Part shown: positions 5,026-6,375 of the stretch, one piece after another
Layout of the letters: each line of letters opens with the position of its first letter
How positions within the stretch are numbered: the stretch's first letter is position 1
Origin: Oligoflexus sp.
GTDB taxonomy: Bacteria > Bdellovibrionota_B > Oligoflexia > Oligoflexales > Oligoflexaceae
Assembly (NCBI GenBank): GCA_030151925.1
Contig: JASLCY010000081.1
Coordinates: forward strand, 1-6,375
Direction: 5' to 3'
Length of the DNA: 6,375 bases
The notes under the pieces: model-generated
Seen by the model: the letters and a program-made list of their open reading frames with translations, nothing else
Told to the model about the DNA's origin: nothing
Databases searched by the model: none
Position numbers and translations under genes: made by a program

Positions 5026-5902
5026 GAGAAAGGGACACAAACCCTATATCATACCGACGATCTACGGCGTAGCCTTCCTGTTCCTGATCGTCGACGTGTT
5101 CGCGCTCGGTTATTTCCGCGACAACGCGCCGTTCCACGCCGTAGGCCTGACCCTCATCACCTTCGGCCTCGTCGCGATGATCCACACGAACTCCAATCTC
5201 GTCAGGCTCGACGTTCACGTCGATCGCTGCGACTACACGCCCGCCGGCGGCACAAGCGAACTGCACCTCACCCTCATCAACCCGTCCGAGCAGCCTTGCT
5301 ACAACCTCATGCTCGCGGCGGATAAAGGCTTCGGCGCAGGCTCGCCGGCGACTCTGCCCGAGGTGGCCGGACGAACGTCCTATAAGCTGCTCCTGAACTG
5401 CCCGAAGCGCGGCGTCTATCCCCTGAACCGCATCAAGCTCTTTTCCCGCGGCATTTATGGGCTCTTCTACACCTGGCGCTGGGAAAAGGTCGCGGCCGAG
5501 CTGATCGTCTATCCCGAACCGAAGGGACTGGCGCCGCTGCCCGAAGGATTGGACGGAGCCGGCCTCAGAAGCTCGGAGAACGAGGATTTCGTCGGGCATA
5601 GGCGTTATAATCCGGGTGATTCGCTGAAGCATGTGGATTGGAAGGCCTATGCGCGCGGCCGTGAGCTCCTGCTCAAGGACTTTACGCAGCACGCGCGGGA
5701 AGCCCTCGATCTCTCTTGGGAACAAACGCAGGGCGGCGTGGAGGAGCGCCTCTCGCAACTCACGCTCTGGGTCCTGCATATGAGCCGCGAGCAAAGGCCC
5801 TATAGCCTCACGCTCCCGCGTTTTCGCCTCGACCGGAATCTCGGCGAGGGGCATGACAAAGCCGCCCTTAGGGCCATCGCGCTCTTTCAGGAGAAGGCAT
5901 GA
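4997..5902 (+). CDS. DUF58 domain membrane protein
   Basis: A 301-residue protein with two adjacent N-terminal membrane helices (about 18-40 and 45-64), followed by a beta-rich segment and the DUF58 motif. The motif at 199-229 reads GHRRYNPGDSLKHVDW, then KAYARG and ELLLKDF, the family's R-x-Y-x-PGD...I/VxWK...AR...LLVK-F signature. The residues from 60 to 195 form the extra-membrane part usual in this operon. The family is linked to envelope functions and is usually encoded between MoxR and a transglutaminase; its biochemical role is not established. The gene overlaps the MoxR gene by 29 bp and the next gene by 4 bp (ATGA), so the three are almost certainly one transcript with coupled translation. 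At about 300 residues it belongs to the short proteobacterial type rather than the long actinobacterial one. Confidence 0.92.
   Translation: MFSRKLRFPERKGHKPYIIPTIYGVAFLFLIVDVFALGYFRDNAPFHAVGLTLITFGLVAMIHTNSNLVRLDVHVDRCDYTPAGGTSELHLTLINPSEQPCYNLMLAADKGFGAGSPATLPEVAGRTSYKLLLNCPKRGVYPLNRIKLFSRGIYGLFYTWRWEKVAAELIVYPEPKGLAPLPEGLDGAGLRSSENEDFVGHRRYNPGDSLKHVDWKAYARGRELLLKDFTQHAREALDLSWEQTQGGVEERLSQLTLWVLHMSREQRPYSLTLPRFRLDRNLGEGHDKAALRAIALFQEKA
5889..5893 (+). promoter_or_regulatory. Ribosome binding site for the TgpA-type gene
   Basis: AGGAG stands five bases before ATG 5899, inside the last DUF58 codons. A near-ideal site that supports the ATGA-overlap start. Confidence 0.7.
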
Positions 5903-6375
5903 ACACCATCAGACCGCTCGGGCTTTTCGTCTTTTCATGCCTCATAGGCTGCCTCGCGACCTCGCTCCAGCCCTGGCTCATACTCTGCTGCCTGCTCGGC
6001 ATCGGTTGGAGGTTCTGGAAGGGCTTCATCCGTTCCGCTCCCCTGCTCTACGGCCTGCTGATCGCTTCTGGGGGCCTGCTGCTGTTCGACAGTCCCCGCA
6101 TCTGGCATCGCAATACCATGGCCGGGGCCTTCATCGTCGCGACTCTTTATACGATGCTCACGCCTACCGATAAACACCGAGTGATGCGATTCCACGCCGG
6201 GCTCTTCGCGTTGCTGGTCGCGATCCTGGTCGTGCCGCAGGAGACCTATCCCGTCTGGCTTTATCTCGGCCTCACGACCCTGCTCTGCGCGAGCCTCGTC
6301 TTCCATCACATCCCGCCCGACAGCCGCGTATCGCTGCTTTCCCTCACCCGAACGCTGGCTAAACTCGCCATACCC
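5899..6375 (+). CDS. TgpA-type transglutaminase, N-terminal membrane part, partial
   Basis: The frame is open from ATG 5899 to the window end (159 codons) with no stop. The visible part is almost all membrane: about six hydrophobic segments near residues 7-22, 25-37, 47-63, 74-88, 98-113 and 118-136, with basic loops such as DKHRVMRFH between them. This fits the DUF3488 N-terminal domain of TgpA proteins, whose periplasmic transglutaminase-like domain (Cys-His-Asp) would lie beyond the window. TgpA is an inner-membrane protein, essential for Pseudomonas aeruginosa viability. The call rests on gene order (MoxR, DUF58, then this) and on the hydrophobic pattern; the catalytic triad is not in view. 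Translation is likely coupled to DUF58 through the 4-bp ATGA overlap. Another polytopic membrane protein remains possible. Confidence 0.78.
   Translation, partial: MNTIRPLGLFVFSCLIGCLATSLQPWLILCCLLGIGWRFWKGFIRSAPLLYGLLIASGGLLLFDSPRIWHRNTMAGAFIVATLYTMLTPTDKHRVMRFHAGLFALLVAILVVPQETYPVWLYLGLTTLLCASLVFHHIPPDSRVSLLSLTRTLAKLAIP

Noticed and set aside
5012..5854. 280-codon minus-strand frame opposite the DUF58 gene
   Set aside because: Antisense to a recognised domain, with no motif of its own and no fitting ribosome site or neighbour.
1..6375. A defence, toxin-antitoxin, phage or CRISPR system
   Set aside because: Every sizeable gene fits a housekeeping or envelope family, and there is no array, nuclease, toxin or phage structural motif in any frame I read.

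Overview
The window is GC-rich, densely coded bacterial DNA. It carries seven protein genes, two of them cut by the window edges, and no RNA gene, CRISPR array or intact transposon. I infer a Gram-negative proteobacterium in the broad sense. A soluble transhydrogenase (SthA), a MoxR-DUF58-TgpA operon and a YciB-type inner-membrane protein fit this. A MinD-like ATPase coupled to a J-domain/RodZ-type HTH protein is, from memory, an arrangement of Deltaproteobacteria and Bdellovibrionota. The exact lineage cannot be settled from the window.

Left block (1-1883, minus strand): a promoter at 1855-1883 appears to drive a MinD/FlhG-like P-loop ATPase (730-1812). A protein with a J-like domain lacking HPD and a RodZ-type helix-turn-helix follows it; its start overlaps the ATPase stop by one base, and its 3' end lies outside the window. 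The two are probably made together and may act together in localisation or cell organisation.

Middle block (1884-2687): a YciB/IspZ-like membrane protein gene (2049-2630, minus) has its last four codons and stop inside one arm of a perfect 26-bp inverted repeat (1907-1932 / 2039-2064). The roughly 158-bp element bounded by these arms looks like a MITE or other non-coding palindromic element. It sits between this gene and the ATPase promoter. The 57-bp gap at 2631-2687 separates the gene from the divergent sthA.

Right block (2688-6375, plus strand): sthA is followed after 19 bp by a MoxR-type AAA+ ATPase, a DUF58 membrane protein (29-bp overlap) and the N-terminal membrane part of a TgpA-type transglutaminase (4-bp ATGA overlap, cut by the window end). 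The last three form a classic envelope-associated operon. SthA balances NADH and NADPH and may simply be co-transcribed.

I see no wholly new system. The points most worth a second look are the inverted-repeat element that supplies a stop codon, and the pairing of an HPD-less J domain and RodZ-type HTH with a MinD-like ATPase.
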